NCBI GenBank assembly: GCA_019429445.1
Contig: JAHYIW010000019.1
Coordinates: 1-64,000 of the forward strand
DNA: 64,000 nucleotides
Origin: Desulfuromonadaceae bacterium
GTDB taxonomy: Bacteria > Desulfobacterota > Desulfuromonadia > Desulfuromonadales > JAHYIW01
Direction of reading: 5' to 3'
Shown here: one piece after another, positions 1-8,115 of the stretch
Layout: each line of letters starts with the position of its first letter
How positions within the stretch are numbered: the stretch's first letter is position 1
Translations under genes and position numbers: made by a program
The notes under the pieces: model-generated
Database searches by the model: none
What the model saw: only the letters and a program-made list of their open reading frames with translations
What the model was told of the DNA's origin: nothing

Positions 1-2
1 GG

Positions 3-95
3 CTGCAACGCGCGGCGGTTTGTCGTGCTGTCAAGCGGGGAAGTGTTCTGGTGCAGCAGGATACTGGGAGGATTGAGACTATTCTTGAGAGTTGA
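3..95 (+). CDS. C-terminal end of an unidentified protein, cut by the window edge
   Basis: A frame open from the window edge reads 30 residues ending in RIETILES before a TGA at 93-95. The composition (charged and helical, with QQDTGRIETILES at the end) looks like real coding sequence. I do not recognise the family, and the rest of the gene lies outside the window. It is followed by short GTCTTACCC-type repeats and a methylase tail remnant, so it could itself be a fragment. Confidence 0.3.
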   Translation: MQRAAVCRAVKRGSVLVQQDTGRIETILES

Positions 96-114
96 ATCAA
101 CAAGTAAACAACGT

Positions 115-218
115 CCCGTCTTACCCGTCCGTCTTACCCGTCTTACCCGCGTTTTCCCCCCCCGTCTTTCCCTTACGGGCTGACGGCGGAAGAGATTGCG
201 ATTGTCGAAGGGGTATAG
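115..218 (+). pseudogene. Short GTCTTACCC tandem repeat followed by a methylase C-terminal tail remnant
   Basis: Three imperfect copies of a GTCTTACCC unit lie at about 115-150, then a C-rich run. From 174 the frame reads YGLTAEEIAIVEGV and stops at 216-218. That peptide is the usual extreme C-terminus of type IIG / Eco57I-like DNA methylases, and the same peptide occurs again at 2080-2127. Only about 14 codons survive here, so this is a relic and not a gene. The family assignment is from memory of that conserved tail. Confidence 0.35.
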
Positions 219-301
219 CCGGTTTTCAAGGGTAGACCTCTGAGAGAATTTCGCTTGCAATAAAGGCATGTTAAGCTACAATGGCTACAGCCGAGGCCCC
301 C

Positions 302-694
302 ATGACACGAGACCAACTTGTAACTCACTGGCAGGAATCAGCCGAAGACAATTACCGCTCCATGCAGAATATGTTTAGCAGTGGCGAATATGTCTGGTCT
401 TTGTTCGTGGGACATCTTTGCATCGAAAAGTTGCTGAAAGCTTGCTATATCCAGAGGGTCGATTCCACCGTCCCCCGGATTCATGACCTTTACAAATTAG
501 CTGATCGCTGTGGACTGGAGATGACCGAAGATCAGAAGGATGCCCTTCAGTATGTAAACCTGTTTAACATCGAGGCCCGTTATGAAGAATATAAACGGGA
601 TTTCCACCGAAAATGTACAAAAAGCTTTGCCGCAAAGAGCATCGTCACTATAGAGGAACTGCGATCATGGCTGCTGAAAAAGACAAACAGCTGA
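302..694 (+). CDS. HEPN domain protein of a HEPN/MNT toxin-antitoxin pair
   Basis: A protein of about 130 residues. It has the mostly helical HEPN pattern: an N-terminal W-QESAEDNYRSMQ helix, the central GHLCIEKLLKACYI segment and the later RIHDL motif, followed by a RYEEYKRDF region. HEPN proteins of this class are RNases or the toxin half of two-gene modules. The start at 302 is preferred because the family usually begins just before the helix and a GAGG lies upstream; an in-frame ATG at 281 is the alternative. It overlaps the downstream nucleotidyltransferase by 28 bases, which is typical of translational coupling in this module. Which partner is toxic cannot be told from sequence. Confidence 0.85.
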   Translation: MTRDQLVTHWQESAEDNYRSMQNMFSSGEYVWSLFVGHLCIEKLLKACYIQRVDSTVPRIHDLYKLADRCGLEMTEDQKDALQYVNLFNIEARYEEYKRDFHRKCTKSFAAKSIVTIEELRSWLLKKTNS

Positions 695-990
695 TTTACA
701 GAGAAATCAGGGAATACCTGGCGCTGTTGCGCGACCGGAACATTCCGGTTCATCAAGCGTATCTTTTTGGCTCTTACGCCACCGGTCGTGCCGACGAGTG
801 GAGTGATATCGATCTGGCCATTGTTACTGACAAGTTTGTCGGCGATGCCTTTGATTTCCGATTTATGCTGACCAAACTGGCCCGGACAATTGATGCCGAT
901 ATCGAGCCGCATCCTTACAGGATTACCGAATTTAACGAGAGTCATCCATTTGCAGACGAGATTTTGAAAAGTGGGGAACGCGTTGCATAA
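667..990 (+). CDS. MNT-type minimal nucleotidyltransferase, partner of the HEPN protein
   Basis: A 107-residue protein with the nucleotidyltransferase signature GSYATGRADEWSDIDLAIV at about residues 32-50. The paired aspartates of SDIDL are the metal ligands. A third acidic residue follows in the DADIEPH stretch near residue 80. MNT antitoxins are known to modify (AMPylate) or neutralise the HEPN toxin. The ATG at 667 has AGAGGA upstream and lies inside the end of the HEPN gene. An upstream in-frame start at 613 would add residues that only shadow the HEPN gene and is rejected. Confidence 0.87.
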   Translation: MAAEKDKQLIYREIREYLALLRDRNIPVHQAYLFGSYATGRADEWSDIDLAIVTDKFVGDAFDFRFMLTKLARTIDADIEPHPYRITEFNESHPFADEILKSGERVA

Positions 991-1065
991 AAATCTCTTC
1001 TCACCGCGAGTTTACTTATCTCCTCAAATACTTGATTTGGTTCGACCCCGCACGAATAGTGAGCA

Positions 1066-1151
1066 CTTCCCAAGTTGCAATCCTGACACCATAGATTCTG
1101 ACACCATAGATTTTAGATTCTTCCCAAGTTGCAATCCTGACACCATAGATT
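1066..1151. repeat. Two direct copies of a 32-bp sequence with an extra half copy
   Basis: A 32-base stretch beginning CTTCCCAAGTTGCAATCC occurs at 1066-1097 and again at 1120-1151. The inner part CTGACACCATAGATT also appears a third time between them at 1097-1111. The repeat lies in the gap between the MNT gene and the convergent RelE gene. Two copies with no regular spacer do not make a CRISPR array; tandem duplication is the simplest explanation. Confidence 0.8.
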
Positions 1152-1164
1152 TTATTCGCATCAG

Positions 1165-1431
1165 CTACTTATAGATTTGTTTCCGGTGGCCTGCCTCAAC
1201 CACCAGAATCCGCATGGCATTGTCCTGAATTTCGCAAATAACCCGATAATCCCCGATCCTGTACCGCCACAGCTCTCCGAGAGGGCCAGACAAGGCTTTT
1301 CCACGGGTACGGGGATTCTCAAGTGACGCTATATTGTCATCCAGATAATCAAGGATGCGCCTGGCGACCTGCTTGTCCAGTTTGCGAAGCTGGGTCTCCG
1401 CTGTTCGGGTGTACTCAATTGTCCAGCTCAA
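1165..1431 (-). CDS. RelE/StbE family mRNA interferase toxin
   Basis: An 88-residue protein with the RelE fold signature: SWTIEYTRTAETQLRKLDKQ at the N-terminus, then LSGPLGELWRYRIGDYRVICEI and the C-terminal VEAGHRKQIYK. RelE-type toxins cleave mRNA in the ribosomal A site. The basic R and the HRKQIY tail are the residues expected around the active site. It is the second gene of a minus-strand pair, overlapping the antitoxin gene by 17 bases. Confidence 0.9.
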   Translation of the reverse strand: MSWTIEYTRTAETQLRKLDKQVARRILDYLDDNIASLENPRTRGKALSGPLGELWRYRIGDYRVICEIQDNAMRILVVEAGHRKQIYK

Positions 1432-1642
1432 GAGACTTCCTCACCTCGGCAGACGAAAGGATCTCTTCCTCGCCCTTGCGAACTCTTTCCAGGACATCGG
1501 CAGCCAGGTAGTAATCTTCCAGATCCTCCATCCCCCGGGTGATCAGTTCGCGAAGGTAGAAGGCCTTGGTGCGACCGGTTTGCCCTGCAAGAAAGTCCAG
1601 TCTTTTTTCAACTTCCGGGTCCAGACGAATGGATGTAGCCAT
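1415..1642 (-). CDS. RelB-like ribbon-helix-helix antitoxin
   Basis: A 75-residue protein. Residues 1-45 form a ribbon-helix-helix domain (MATSIRLDPEVEKRLDFLA then a GRTKAFYLRELI helix). The acidic C-terminal part (RKGEEEILSSAEVRKSLELD) would wrap the RelE toxin. The start at 1642 is chosen because AGGAG sits just upstream and the RHH strand begins there; the frame is open further upstream but without coding character. Such antitoxins usually repress their own promoter, expected in the 1643-1700 region. Confidence 0.88.
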   Translation of the reverse strand: MATSIRLDPEVEKRLDFLAGQTGRTKAFYLRELITRGMEDLEDYYLAADVLERVRKGEEEILSSAEVRKSLELDN

Positions 1643-1779
1643 AGCATTCTCCTGTTGAATATCGGTATTCACTGCATTCAAGATATCACAGGAGCTGAGG
1701 GAAGGGAACAGGCAATCAATGCGGGTCACGGGTAGAGAGGTAAGATTTCCATCCAAACGCGCTGGCGAGCTCTTTTTTC

Positions 1780-1863
1780 TTTCACCCCAGGACACGAAGA
1801 TCACGAAGAAGTCGTTATGCTTTTGCTCTTTCTCCGTGTCCTCCGTGCTCTCCGTGGTGAAAG
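1780..1863. repeat. Dispersed hairpin repeat, TTTCACC...GGTGAAA type, copy 1
   Basis: The left arm begins TTTCACCCCAGGACACGAAG and the right arm ends CTCCGTGGTGAAAG. The arms are imperfect inverted repeats rich in CACGAAG / CTCCGTG. Related copies lie at 2676-2723 and 58165-58245. Elements of this kind recur between genes in many Gram-negative genomes; no protein is encoded. Confidence 0.6.
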
Positions 1864-1969
1864 AACTCCGTTCCGAGGCGGGTGGCTCTCAGCGAATCGG
1901 CAATTTCTTTCACAACTCCCGATTCCAGCCCCCAACCCCGATTCCCCGATCCCGGCCCTTGCCACCCAG

Positions 1970-2131
1970 ATGCTCACCCTGCACCAACGTCTCGCCGCCG
2001 CCAAGACCGAGCAGGACAAGACCATGCTCCAGCGCGAGATTGCCGCTACCGACAAACAGATCGACAAGCTGGTCTACGAACTTTACGGGCTGACAGCGGA
2101 AGAGATTGCGCTTGTCGAAGGGGGGGGCGTT
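1970..2131 (+). pseudogene. C-terminal coiled-coil tail of a type IIG restriction-modification methylase
   Basis: The frame reads MLTLHQRLAAAKTEQDK, then LQREIAATDKQIDKLVYELYG and LTAEEIALVEG. This is the conserved closing helix pair of Eco57I/TaqI-like class I methylase-specificity proteins. Only about 50 codons are present and nothing upstream in the frame continues the gene. A run of eight G bases at the end (about 2120-2127) removes the normal stop, so the frame runs into the RhuM fragment. It is a decayed remnant, related to the shorter tail at 174-218. Confidence 0.55.
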
Positions 2132-2446
2132 ATGACCAGCAAAAAAATCGCCAATGTCCCGCCCACCCCCACCACCGGCGAATTTCTCCTCTACACCACT
2201 GCCGATGGCCGCATCCGCATCGAAACCCGGATGCAGAACGAAACAGTCTGGCTAAACCAGAAACAACTGGCCGAGCTCTTTCAGACGTCAGTCCCCAACA
2301 TCAACATGCACATCAAAAACATCTACGCTGAAGGTGAATTGCGGCCGGAAGCAACTATTCAGGATTTCTTAACAGTTCGCCAGGAAGGGCAACGCGAAGT
2401 TCAACGACATGTCGCCTGCTACAATCTCGAGACCAAGGGGACGTAG
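2132..2446 (+). pseudogene. RhuM family protein, N-terminal fragment
   Basis: 104 codons from ATG 2132 match the start of the RhuM (virulence-associated) family: GEFLLYTTADGRIRIETRM, then NETVWLNQKQLAELF, then NINMHIKNIYAEGEL. These proteins often sit beside restriction-modification genes. Intact members are about three times longer. Here the sequence leaves the family after CYNLE and stops at once, so the gene is truncated. Function in the full protein is poorly known. The downstream 2447-2675 stretch shows nothing I can assign. Confidence 0.6.
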
Positions 2447-2675
2447 CCGATATTTTGACATTTTGGGCACTCCAGGGGACATCCACTTATTTGCTTATGC
2501 ACTTCGCTCCAGCGATAGGCCACCATCAGGGGGCCAGGTTATTCCCATGGGAATTTCCTCTAGCAGTTTGCCTTCAGGCACGACCCATTCGCGACAGGGA
2601 TGTCGCTCCTGCAACAATACCATTATCGCAGCCCAGTCCCTGTGGGAGCGGCTTTCAGCCGCGAAGGGTCTGCGT

Positions 2676-2723
2676 TTATGCTTTTGCTCTTTCTCCGTGT
2701 CCTTTGTGCTCTCGTGGTGAAAG
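2676..2723. repeat. Dispersed hairpin repeat, copy 2 (right half)
   Basis: Shares with the 1780-1863 element a block beginning TTATGCTTTTGCTCTTTCTC and then a GTGGTGAAAG end. Only the right half is recognisable. It lies just upstream of the TrmH-like gene. Confidence 0.5.
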
Positions 2724-2788
2724 GACTTGTGGTTTTTATCCCCCGCTCAGTATACTGCCGCTTCAACAAATCAACCTCAGGAGGGTCG

Positions 2789-3313
2789 ATGCGTCGCGGA
2801 TATAAACAGATCGTCACCGCCTATCAGAAAGAACGCAACCGTAACCTGCTGGCCCAGCCGGGTCCGCACGAATGCGTGGTGGTGCTCGACACGCTCAAAC
2901 CGGGTTATAATGTGGCGAAGATCTTTCGCAGTGCCGAGGCGTTTGGACTTCATGCCGTGCATCTGATCAATATTGGCCCCTTCGACCCCGCTCCCGCAAA
3001 AGGTTCTTTTCGCAAGGTCCCGACCCGGTTTCATGAGGCGTTTGAGGACTGTTATGCCGATTTGACAGCACAGGGATATGTCTTCTTTCTCCTTGACGCA
3101 AAAGCCAGGGAATCGATTATAAAAATCGCGCTGCCGCGCAAGACGGCATTTGTGTTTGGCCACGAGGAGTTCGGGTTCAGTTTCGATGCAGCGGATTACC
3201 CCGCTGTGCGCGCGGTGTCGATTCCTCAGTTTGGTAACGTTGAAAGTTTGAACGTAAGTGTCGCCGCCTCGGTGGCCATATATGAATATGTGCGGCAGTT
3301 CGGGGCGCTTTGA
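2789..3313 (+). CDS. SpoU/TrmH family RNA 2'-O-methyltransferase
   Basis: A 174-residue protein with the three SPOUT motifs. Motif 1 is the LKPGYNVAKIFRSAEAFGL region (about 34-52), where N and R are the conserved pair. Motif 2 is FVFGHEEFGFS (about 119-129). Motif 3 is IPQFGNVESLNVSVAASVAIYEY (about 144-166). These enzymes methylate the ribose 2'-OH of tRNA or rRNA using SAM bound in a trefoil knot. The short length and lack of an N-terminal L30e-like substrate domain fit the TrmL/TrmH-like subgroup, so the target is not clear. The start at 2789 follows a strong AGGAGG at 2779-2784; the open frame upstream overlaps a repeat. Confidence 0.9.
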   Translation: MRRGYKQIVTAYQKERNRNLLAQPGPHECVVVLDTLKPGYNVAKIFRSAEAFGLHAVHLINIGPFDPAPAKGSFRKVPTRFHEAFEDCYADLTAQGYVFFLLDAKARESIIKIALPRKTAFVFGHEEFGFSFDAADYPAVRAVSIPQFGNVESLNVSVAASVAIYEYVRQFGAL

Positions 3314-3450
3314 TGCCGAGCTCAGGCCATTTTTGACGCCCGCAGATAGGGTTGGTGGGGACCGTTCTAAAATCATTTTAAAACCTTGTTTGTAAAATTT
3401 AATAATGATACATTTATCCGATATCGCCCTCGAAAAAACTGCGGAAATTT

Positions 3451-5691
3451 ATGAAAATACGCATCAAAATCACTCTGATTGCAGTTTTGCCGATCATACT
3501 GACGGCGTTCGTTGTGCTTGGTATCAGTCTTTATCAGAAATCCCTGCTGAACGATTATTTTTCTACCGAGATTGATCTGCAGGCGCGCAGTGAGGCGCAA
3601 AAGATCGCCCAGAGCGTCTATCTGATGTGCCGTTCGGCCCAGGAATCGGTGCAACAGACGGTCGATGCCAGTCTGCGCGTTGCATCTGATATCCTGACCC
3701 GTAGTGGCGCGGTGACGTTCGGTGCAGAAACGGTCGACTGGGAGGCAACCAACCAGTTTACCCGGAGTACGCAACGCGTCACTCTGCCGCAGATGCTGAT
3801 CGGTGATAGCTGGGTCGGGATGAATCGCGACATCTCCCGCCCGACGCCGATCGCCGATGCGACCAAGCAGCTGGTCGGTGGGACCGCGACCATTTTTCAG
3901 CGGATGAATGACGCCGGTGACCTGTTGCGGGTGGCAACAAATGTCGAGACACTTGATGGCTCACGGGCGATCGGCACTTATATCCCGGCCATCAACCCTG
4001 ATGGTAAACCGAATCCGGTCATTACCGCGTTACTGCGCGGCGAAACTTTCCGGGGACGCGCCTATGTTGTTAATGCCTGGTACATCACGGCCTATCAACC
4101 GATCTGGGATGCAGCACAGAAACGTGTGGTCGGCGCCCTTTATGTTGGAGTCAAGCAGGAGAATCTGCAGAGTCTGCGCCAAGGAATCATGGATATCGTG
4201 GTCGGTGCGACCGGCTACGTCTGGGTGGTGGGGGGGAATGAGGATCAGGCCGGACGCTACATCATCTCAAAAGATGGCGCGCGGGACAATGAGCTCCTGC
4301 TCGATATCGTTGATTCCCAGGGGGAACCCTTTGTTCGACGGATGATCGACAAGGCCCTGGCCCTGCCGGTCCCGGACGACCGGGGGGCCGTCCCGGTCAC
4401 TTTTGATCGTTATCCGTGGAAGAATCCGGGAGAAGCACACGCCCAATATAAATCGGTGGCGATCAGCTATTTTGCTCCATGGGACTGGGTGATCGGTGCC
4501 GCCTATAACGAGAGCGACTTTGATCATGTGCATCAGCGTGCCGCAAATGTTCTAAACCGAATGGCCATCTGGGTTACCGTGGTCGCACTGATCATGGTTT
4601 TACTGGCGGTTCCTGGTGGGCGATTGGTGGCCGAAGGGATCCGCTCCCGCATCGACTGTATCCTCAATTCAGTCCACGACGTTCTGATTGTTACCGACAT
4701 TCATGACCATATATTCCTGCTCAGCCGGGCGGCGGAACAAATGTTCGGGGCAAAGCTGAAGACGGTCAAGTCCCGTCCCCTTTCGCGCCTGATCGCGGAC
4801 CAGGATATCTGTGCAACGATTGAGACCGCACTGGCCGAACGCGACAGCGGGGTGTTGTTTCATTTTGAATGGCCCGGAGAAAAGCCAGGGCAACCGCGTT
4901 TGATGCAGGGACGCACATCGGTTGTAAAAACCAGGAAGGGTGGTCCGGTCGGCATGCTGCTGACCATTCATGATGTCACCGGGGAGCGTGAATTAGAACG
5001 CTTGAAGAGAGAACTGCTCTCGACGGCGGCCCACGAGCTCAACACCCCTCTCACGGCGATTATCGGCTACACTGATCTGCTGTTGGCCGATTCATCGGCA
5101 AGCCTTCAGGAACGCCGCGAATCGTTGAACTACATTCACCAGAAGGCCTGGGCGTTAGCAAAAATTGTCGACGACCTGCTTGATGTCAGCCGCATTGAGG
5201 CAGGGAAAGATATTCCGATCAACTGTGCTGCGCAGGACATTAATGAAATTATTCGTCAGCTGCTCTATCATGTTCAGCACATGACGAGCGCGCATCACAT
5301 CACGGTCGATATCCTGTCTGCGCCGGTAATTTTACCGATTGATCGTACGAAGATCGAGCAGGTCCTGGAAAATATCCTTAGTAATGCGATCAAATATTCC
5401 CCCGATGGCGGCACCATAGCGGTTTGCGGCTGCATGGAAAACACCGGTTTTCATCTGCGTATCGAAGATCAGGGAATCGGCATGACGCCGGAGCAGACAT
5501 CCCGGGTCTTTGACAAATTCTACCGGGCCGACAGTTCCGCCACTGCCGTGAGCGGCACCGGTCTTGGCATGACTATCGCCAGGCATATCATCGCGGCACA
5601 CGGCGGCAGGATATGGATCGACAGTACCCCGGCTAAAGGGACGACCGTGCACCTGTTCCTGCCAGCGACCGTAGCAGGAGCGAGCGTGTAG
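3451..5691 (+). CDS. Membrane sensor histidine kinase with double Cache and PAS domains
   Basis: A 746-residue protein. TM1 is at about 7-27. A large periplasmic Cache_3-Cache_2 type sensor (about 40-340) contains VGTYIPA-like and GxAYVVNAWYITAYQPI stretches. TM2 is at about 370-392. A PAS domain (about 400-500) begins IDCILNSVHDVLIVTD. The HisKA phosphoacceptor His is near 528 in STAAHELNTPL. The HATPase has its N box in NILSNAIKYS, G1 in DQGIGM and G2 in GTGLGM. It autophosphorylates in response to a small extracytoplasmic ligand (inferred from Cache). No response regulator gene is adjacent, so it is an orphan kinase. The upstream gap 3314-3450 shows no clear Shine-Dalgarno. Confidence 0.9.
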   Translation: MKIRIKITLIAVLPIILTAFVVLGISLYQKSLLNDYFSTEIDLQARSEAQKIAQSVYLMCRSAQESVQQTVDASLRVASDILTRSGAVTFGAETVDWEATNQFTRSTQRVTLPQMLIGDSWVGMNRDISRPTPIADATKQLVGGTATIFQRMNDAGDLLRVATNVETLDGSRAIGTYIPAINPDGKPNPVITALLRGETFRGRAYVVNAWYITAYQPIWDAAQKRVVGALYVGVKQENLQSLRQGIMDIVVGATGYVWVVGGNEDQAGRYIISKDGARDNELLLDIVDSQGEPFVRRMIDKALALPVPDDRGAVPVTFDRYPWKNPGEAHAQYKSVAISYFAPWDWVIGAAYNESDFDHVHQRAANVLNRMAIWVTVVALIMVLLAVPGGRLVAEGIRSRIDCILNSVHDVLIVTDIHDHIFLLSRAAEQMFGAKLKTVKSRPLSRLIADQDICATIETALAERDSGVLFHFEWPGEKPGQPRLMQGRTSVVKTRKGGPVGMLLTIHDVTGERELERLKRELLSTAAHELNTPLTAIIGYTDLLLADSSASLQERRESLNYIHQKAWALAKIVDDLLDVSRIEAGKDIPINCAAQDINEIIRQLLYHVQHMTSAHHITVDILSAPVILPIDRTKIEQVLENILSNAIKYSPDGGTIAVCGCMENTGFHLRIEDQGIGMTPEQTSRVFDKFYRADSSATAVSGTGLGMTIARHIIAAHGGRIWIDSTPAKGTTVHLFLPATVAGASV

Positions 5692-5695
5692 CAAC

Positions 5696-6559
5696 TCACT
5701 GTTTTTTCCTCTGCACGGCCAACCCGATTCCGCCCAGAATCAATGCCGAGGCCACCACCAGCCGCGGCGTCACGTCCTCCGCCAGAACCAGAACGCCTCC
5801 ACACGCGGCCAGCACCGGTACCGCCAATTGTACCAGTGCCGCACGGGCGGCAGTGAGCCCGCTCAGGGCGACGTACCAGACGGCATACCCGACCCCCGAG
5901 GCAAGTGCCCCGGAGAGGGCGGCCAGCAGCAGTCCGGTTGCTGATAGGTGCCCCTGCGAAAAGAACAGCAGACTGAACAGCAGTGTTAGCGGAATCGAAC
6001 GTAAAAAGTTGCCGGTGGTCTCGTGCAGCGGTTGTGTTGCCACGCGTCCACGGAGGGAATAGATGCCCCAGGCGATCCCGGCGATGAGCATCAGCACCGT
6101 GCTGCCGAGTGGCGGGGTACTGATCCCCGGCAGCACCAACCAGACCAGGCCGCCCGCGCAGAGGAACAGACCAGACCATTCGGCACGGCGCGGGCGTTCA
6201 CCACTCCGAAGGGCCGCGCACAGCATCGTCAGCTGAACCGCCCCGAAGAGCAGCAATGCACCGGTTCCGGTTGGCAGTTTGAGGTATGCGAAGGAAAAAG
6301 TGCTGGCGTAGAGAAAGAGCAGTGCTGCTGAACCCCAGCCACCACCGGTCGGCAGTCGTCGTTCGCGCAGGATCACCAGCAGTAACAGGGTCAATGCGCC
6401 GCAGATCAGCCGGACACTGGTGAAGCTTGCCGCATCGATTGTCGCAGGGGTGTGCGATTCTGTGGTCAGAGCCATACGACAGAGGAGTGAATTTGCTGCG
6501 AAGGCGAGTAACGCCAACAGCGTATATAAAAATGTTCGTAAGCGCTGTTCTGTTGTCAC
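5696..6559 (-). CDS. EamA/DMT family transporter
   Basis: A 287-residue, very hydrophobic protein with about ten predicted membrane segments in two repeated EamA halves, each of about 130 residues. The first half runs from LYTLLALLAFAANSLLCRMAL and the second from STVLMLIAGIAWGIYSLRGR. The pattern LxxLxGALxSGVGYAVWYVAL is typical of the second half. These carriers export or import small metabolites or amino acids; the substrate cannot be inferred. It is convergent with the kinase gene, 4 bases apart, with no room for a terminator. The end RKKQ is normal. Confidence 0.88.
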   Translation of the reverse strand: MTTEQRLRTFLYTLLALLAFAANSLLCRMALTTESHTPATIDAASFTSVRLICGALTLLLLVILRERRLPTGGGWGSAALLFLYASTFSFAYLKLPTGTGALLLFGAVQLTMLCAALRSGERPRRAEWSGLFLCAGGLVWLVLPGISTPPLGSTVLMLIAGIAWGIYSLRGRVATQPLHETTGNFLRSIPLTLLFSLLFFSQGHLSATGLLLAALSGALASGVGYAVWYVALSGLTAARAALVQLAVPVLAACGGVLVLAEDVTPRLVVASALILGGIGLAVQRKKQ

Positions 6560-6726
6560 GTGCGTATTTCCAAACCTGATAAGCCCAAGTGCGCAGAATT
6601 CTTGTGGTGGGACATTTTAATGGTAAATAAGAAAATAGTATACATTCATGCAGTAACGCAGTAAAAATGAGATAAACCTGGTAATGTATTAACGCGCTTG
6701 TTTATTGTCACACGGGAGGTGTCTCT

Positions 6727-7785
6727 ATGGCGGATCTCACTACTACTTACATGGGACTGAAACTGAAAAATCCGTTGATTGTCGCCAGCTGCGGTCTGAG
6801 TGGTTCACTGAGCTGCGTTCGTCAGTGTGCGGCCGCGGGCGCCGGAGCGATTGTGCTGAAATCGCTCTTTGAGGAACAGATCGCCGCGGCGGCCCAGGCG
6901 CTGAGCCCGTCGGCCGAGCTTGACCCCTACGGCGAGGCGGCGGAATATATCGAGCAGTACGGGATGGCCCTCGGTCCGCACGATTATCTGAAATTGGTCA
7001 AAGAGGCCAAAGCATCGGTCGATGTACCGATTATTCCCAGCCTCAACTGCGTATCCTCCCGGCGCTGGTCCGATTATGCCTGTCAACTGGAGGACGCCGG
7101 CGCCGACGCGCTGGAGCTGAACGTGGCGCTGATGCCGACCGATGCGCGGCAGGAGGGGGCGGCCGTCGAGGAGATCTTCTATCGTATCCTGCATGACGTC
7201 AAGAAGCAGGTCGGCATTCCGGTGGCGATGAAGGTCGGCCCCTTCTTCTCCAACTTTGTTCATTTCGCCGAACAGCTGACTCGCGACCGGGCCGAGGCAC
7301 CGCCGTTCATGGTCGGTTGGTGCGGGCCGGGGGAGACCAGGGCCAAGATTGTCTGGTCGGGGGCCGATGCGCTGGTGCTGTTTAATCGCTTCTATCAGCT
7401 GGATATCGATCTTGACCGGTTGCGGCTGGTGGCCGGGAACCCTTACAGCTCGTCGGCGGAAATCCATACCGCCCTGCGCCTGATCTCCCTTCTGGCGGGG
7501 CGGATCGAGGGGGACCTGGCCGCCACCACCGGCATCCACAGCGGTGCCGACATCGCCAAGCAGCTCCTTGCCGGGGCGACCGTGGTGCAGGTTTGCTCGG
7601 CACTCTATCAGCACGGTCTCGGTCGGATCACCGCCATGCTTGCCGAGCTGGAGGACTGGATGGCCGCGCACGATTTCGCCACCCTCGATGAGTTTCGCGG
7701 TCGGCTCAGCCAGCAACGCAGCGCTGAACCCGCCGGTCATGAGCGGCTGCAATATATCAAGCTTTTTTCCTCTGATCATTTATGA
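6727..7785 (+). CDS. Dihydroorotate dehydrogenase-like flavoprotein
   Basis: A 352-residue TIM-barrel oxidoreductase. It opens with ADLTTTYMGLKLKNPLIVAS, the class 1 DHOD-like start. Further motifs are SLNCVSSRRWSDYACQLEDAGADALELN, the KVGPFFSN lysine region, and the FMN phosphate-binding stretch TTGIHSGADIAKQLLAGATVVQVCSAL. The family is annotated dihydroorotate dehydrogenase-like and is common in anaerobes. Whether it acts in pyrimidine synthesis or on another substrate is unknown. No PyrK partner is adjacent. A strong GGGAGGTG lies upstream of the ATG at 6727. Confidence 0.85.
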   Translation: MADLTTTYMGLKLKNPLIVASCGLSGSLSCVRQCAAAGAGAIVLKSLFEEQIAAAAQALSPSAELDPYGEAAEYIEQYGMALGPHDYLKLVKEAKASVDVPIIPSLNCVSSRRWSDYACQLEDAGADALELNVALMPTDARQEGAAVEEIFYRILHDVKKQVGIPVAMKVGPFFSNFVHFAEQLTRDRAEAPPFMVGWCGPGETRAKIVWSGADALVLFNRFYQLDIDLDRLRLVAGNPYSSSAEIHTALRLISLLAGRIEGDLAATTGIHSGADIAKQLLAGATVVQVCSALYQHGLGRITAMLAELEDWMAAHDFATLDEFRGRLSQQRSAEPAGHERLQYIKLFSSDHL

Positions 7786-7933
7786 TGGCGTCGCAAAAAG
7801 TCCGCCCTACGGCGTTACACTGGTTTTTCAGGACCTCGACCTACCTGATGTAGGCCTTCGCCCCTGAAAAACCACCAAGCCTTGTAGAACGAAATTTTTG
7901 CTTAGCCACTTAATTCTTTTTTGCGAGTGCAAC
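7784..7933. repeat. Dispersed repeat GATGGCGTCGCAAAAA...TTTTTTGCGAGTGC, copy 1
   Basis: About 150 bases beginning GATGGCGTCGCAAAAAGTCC and ending TTTTTTGCGAGTGCAAC. The ends are inverted to each other, so the whole can fold back. An inner GGACCTCGACCTACCTGATG stretch and the CCCCTGAAAAACCACCAAGCC block recur in the copy at 13604-13748. It starts within the last codons of the DHOD-like gene, suggesting use as a 3' transcript end. It encodes no protein. Confidence 0.8.
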
Positions 7934-7982
7934 ATTTATGACTGAGGCCGTGACCGGTCGCTGTCCCCTGCACAGCTCAAAA

Positions 7983-8025
7983 AACCGCCGGGAGCCATCG
8001 CGAGGCGACCGGTTTCCGGCGGTTA
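7983..8025. terminator. Possible hairpin AACCGCCGG / CCGGCGGTT
   Basis: Nine-base arms AACCGCCGG and CCGGCGGTT flank a loop of about 24 bases. There is no T run on the plus side, though AAAAAA precedes the left arm. It lies between the DHOD-like gene and proS. It may be a weak terminator or a leader structure of proS. Confidence 0.4.
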
Positions 8026-8115
8026 GATCCATTGCGCGCCGCTGATCTCCTTGCATTTGCTGCGGAAATACGCTAGTTTATGCCGCTAAATTAATTCATG
8101 AGACGAGGTCCGACT

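Noticed and set aside
1066-1151. Degenerate CRISPR
   Set aside because: Only two and a half copies without uniform spacers and no cas genes nearby.
6805-7779. 324-codon antisense frame opposite the DHOD-like gene
   Set aside because: The plus frame shows clear family motifs, a strong ribosome site and normal codon use; the antisense frame has none.
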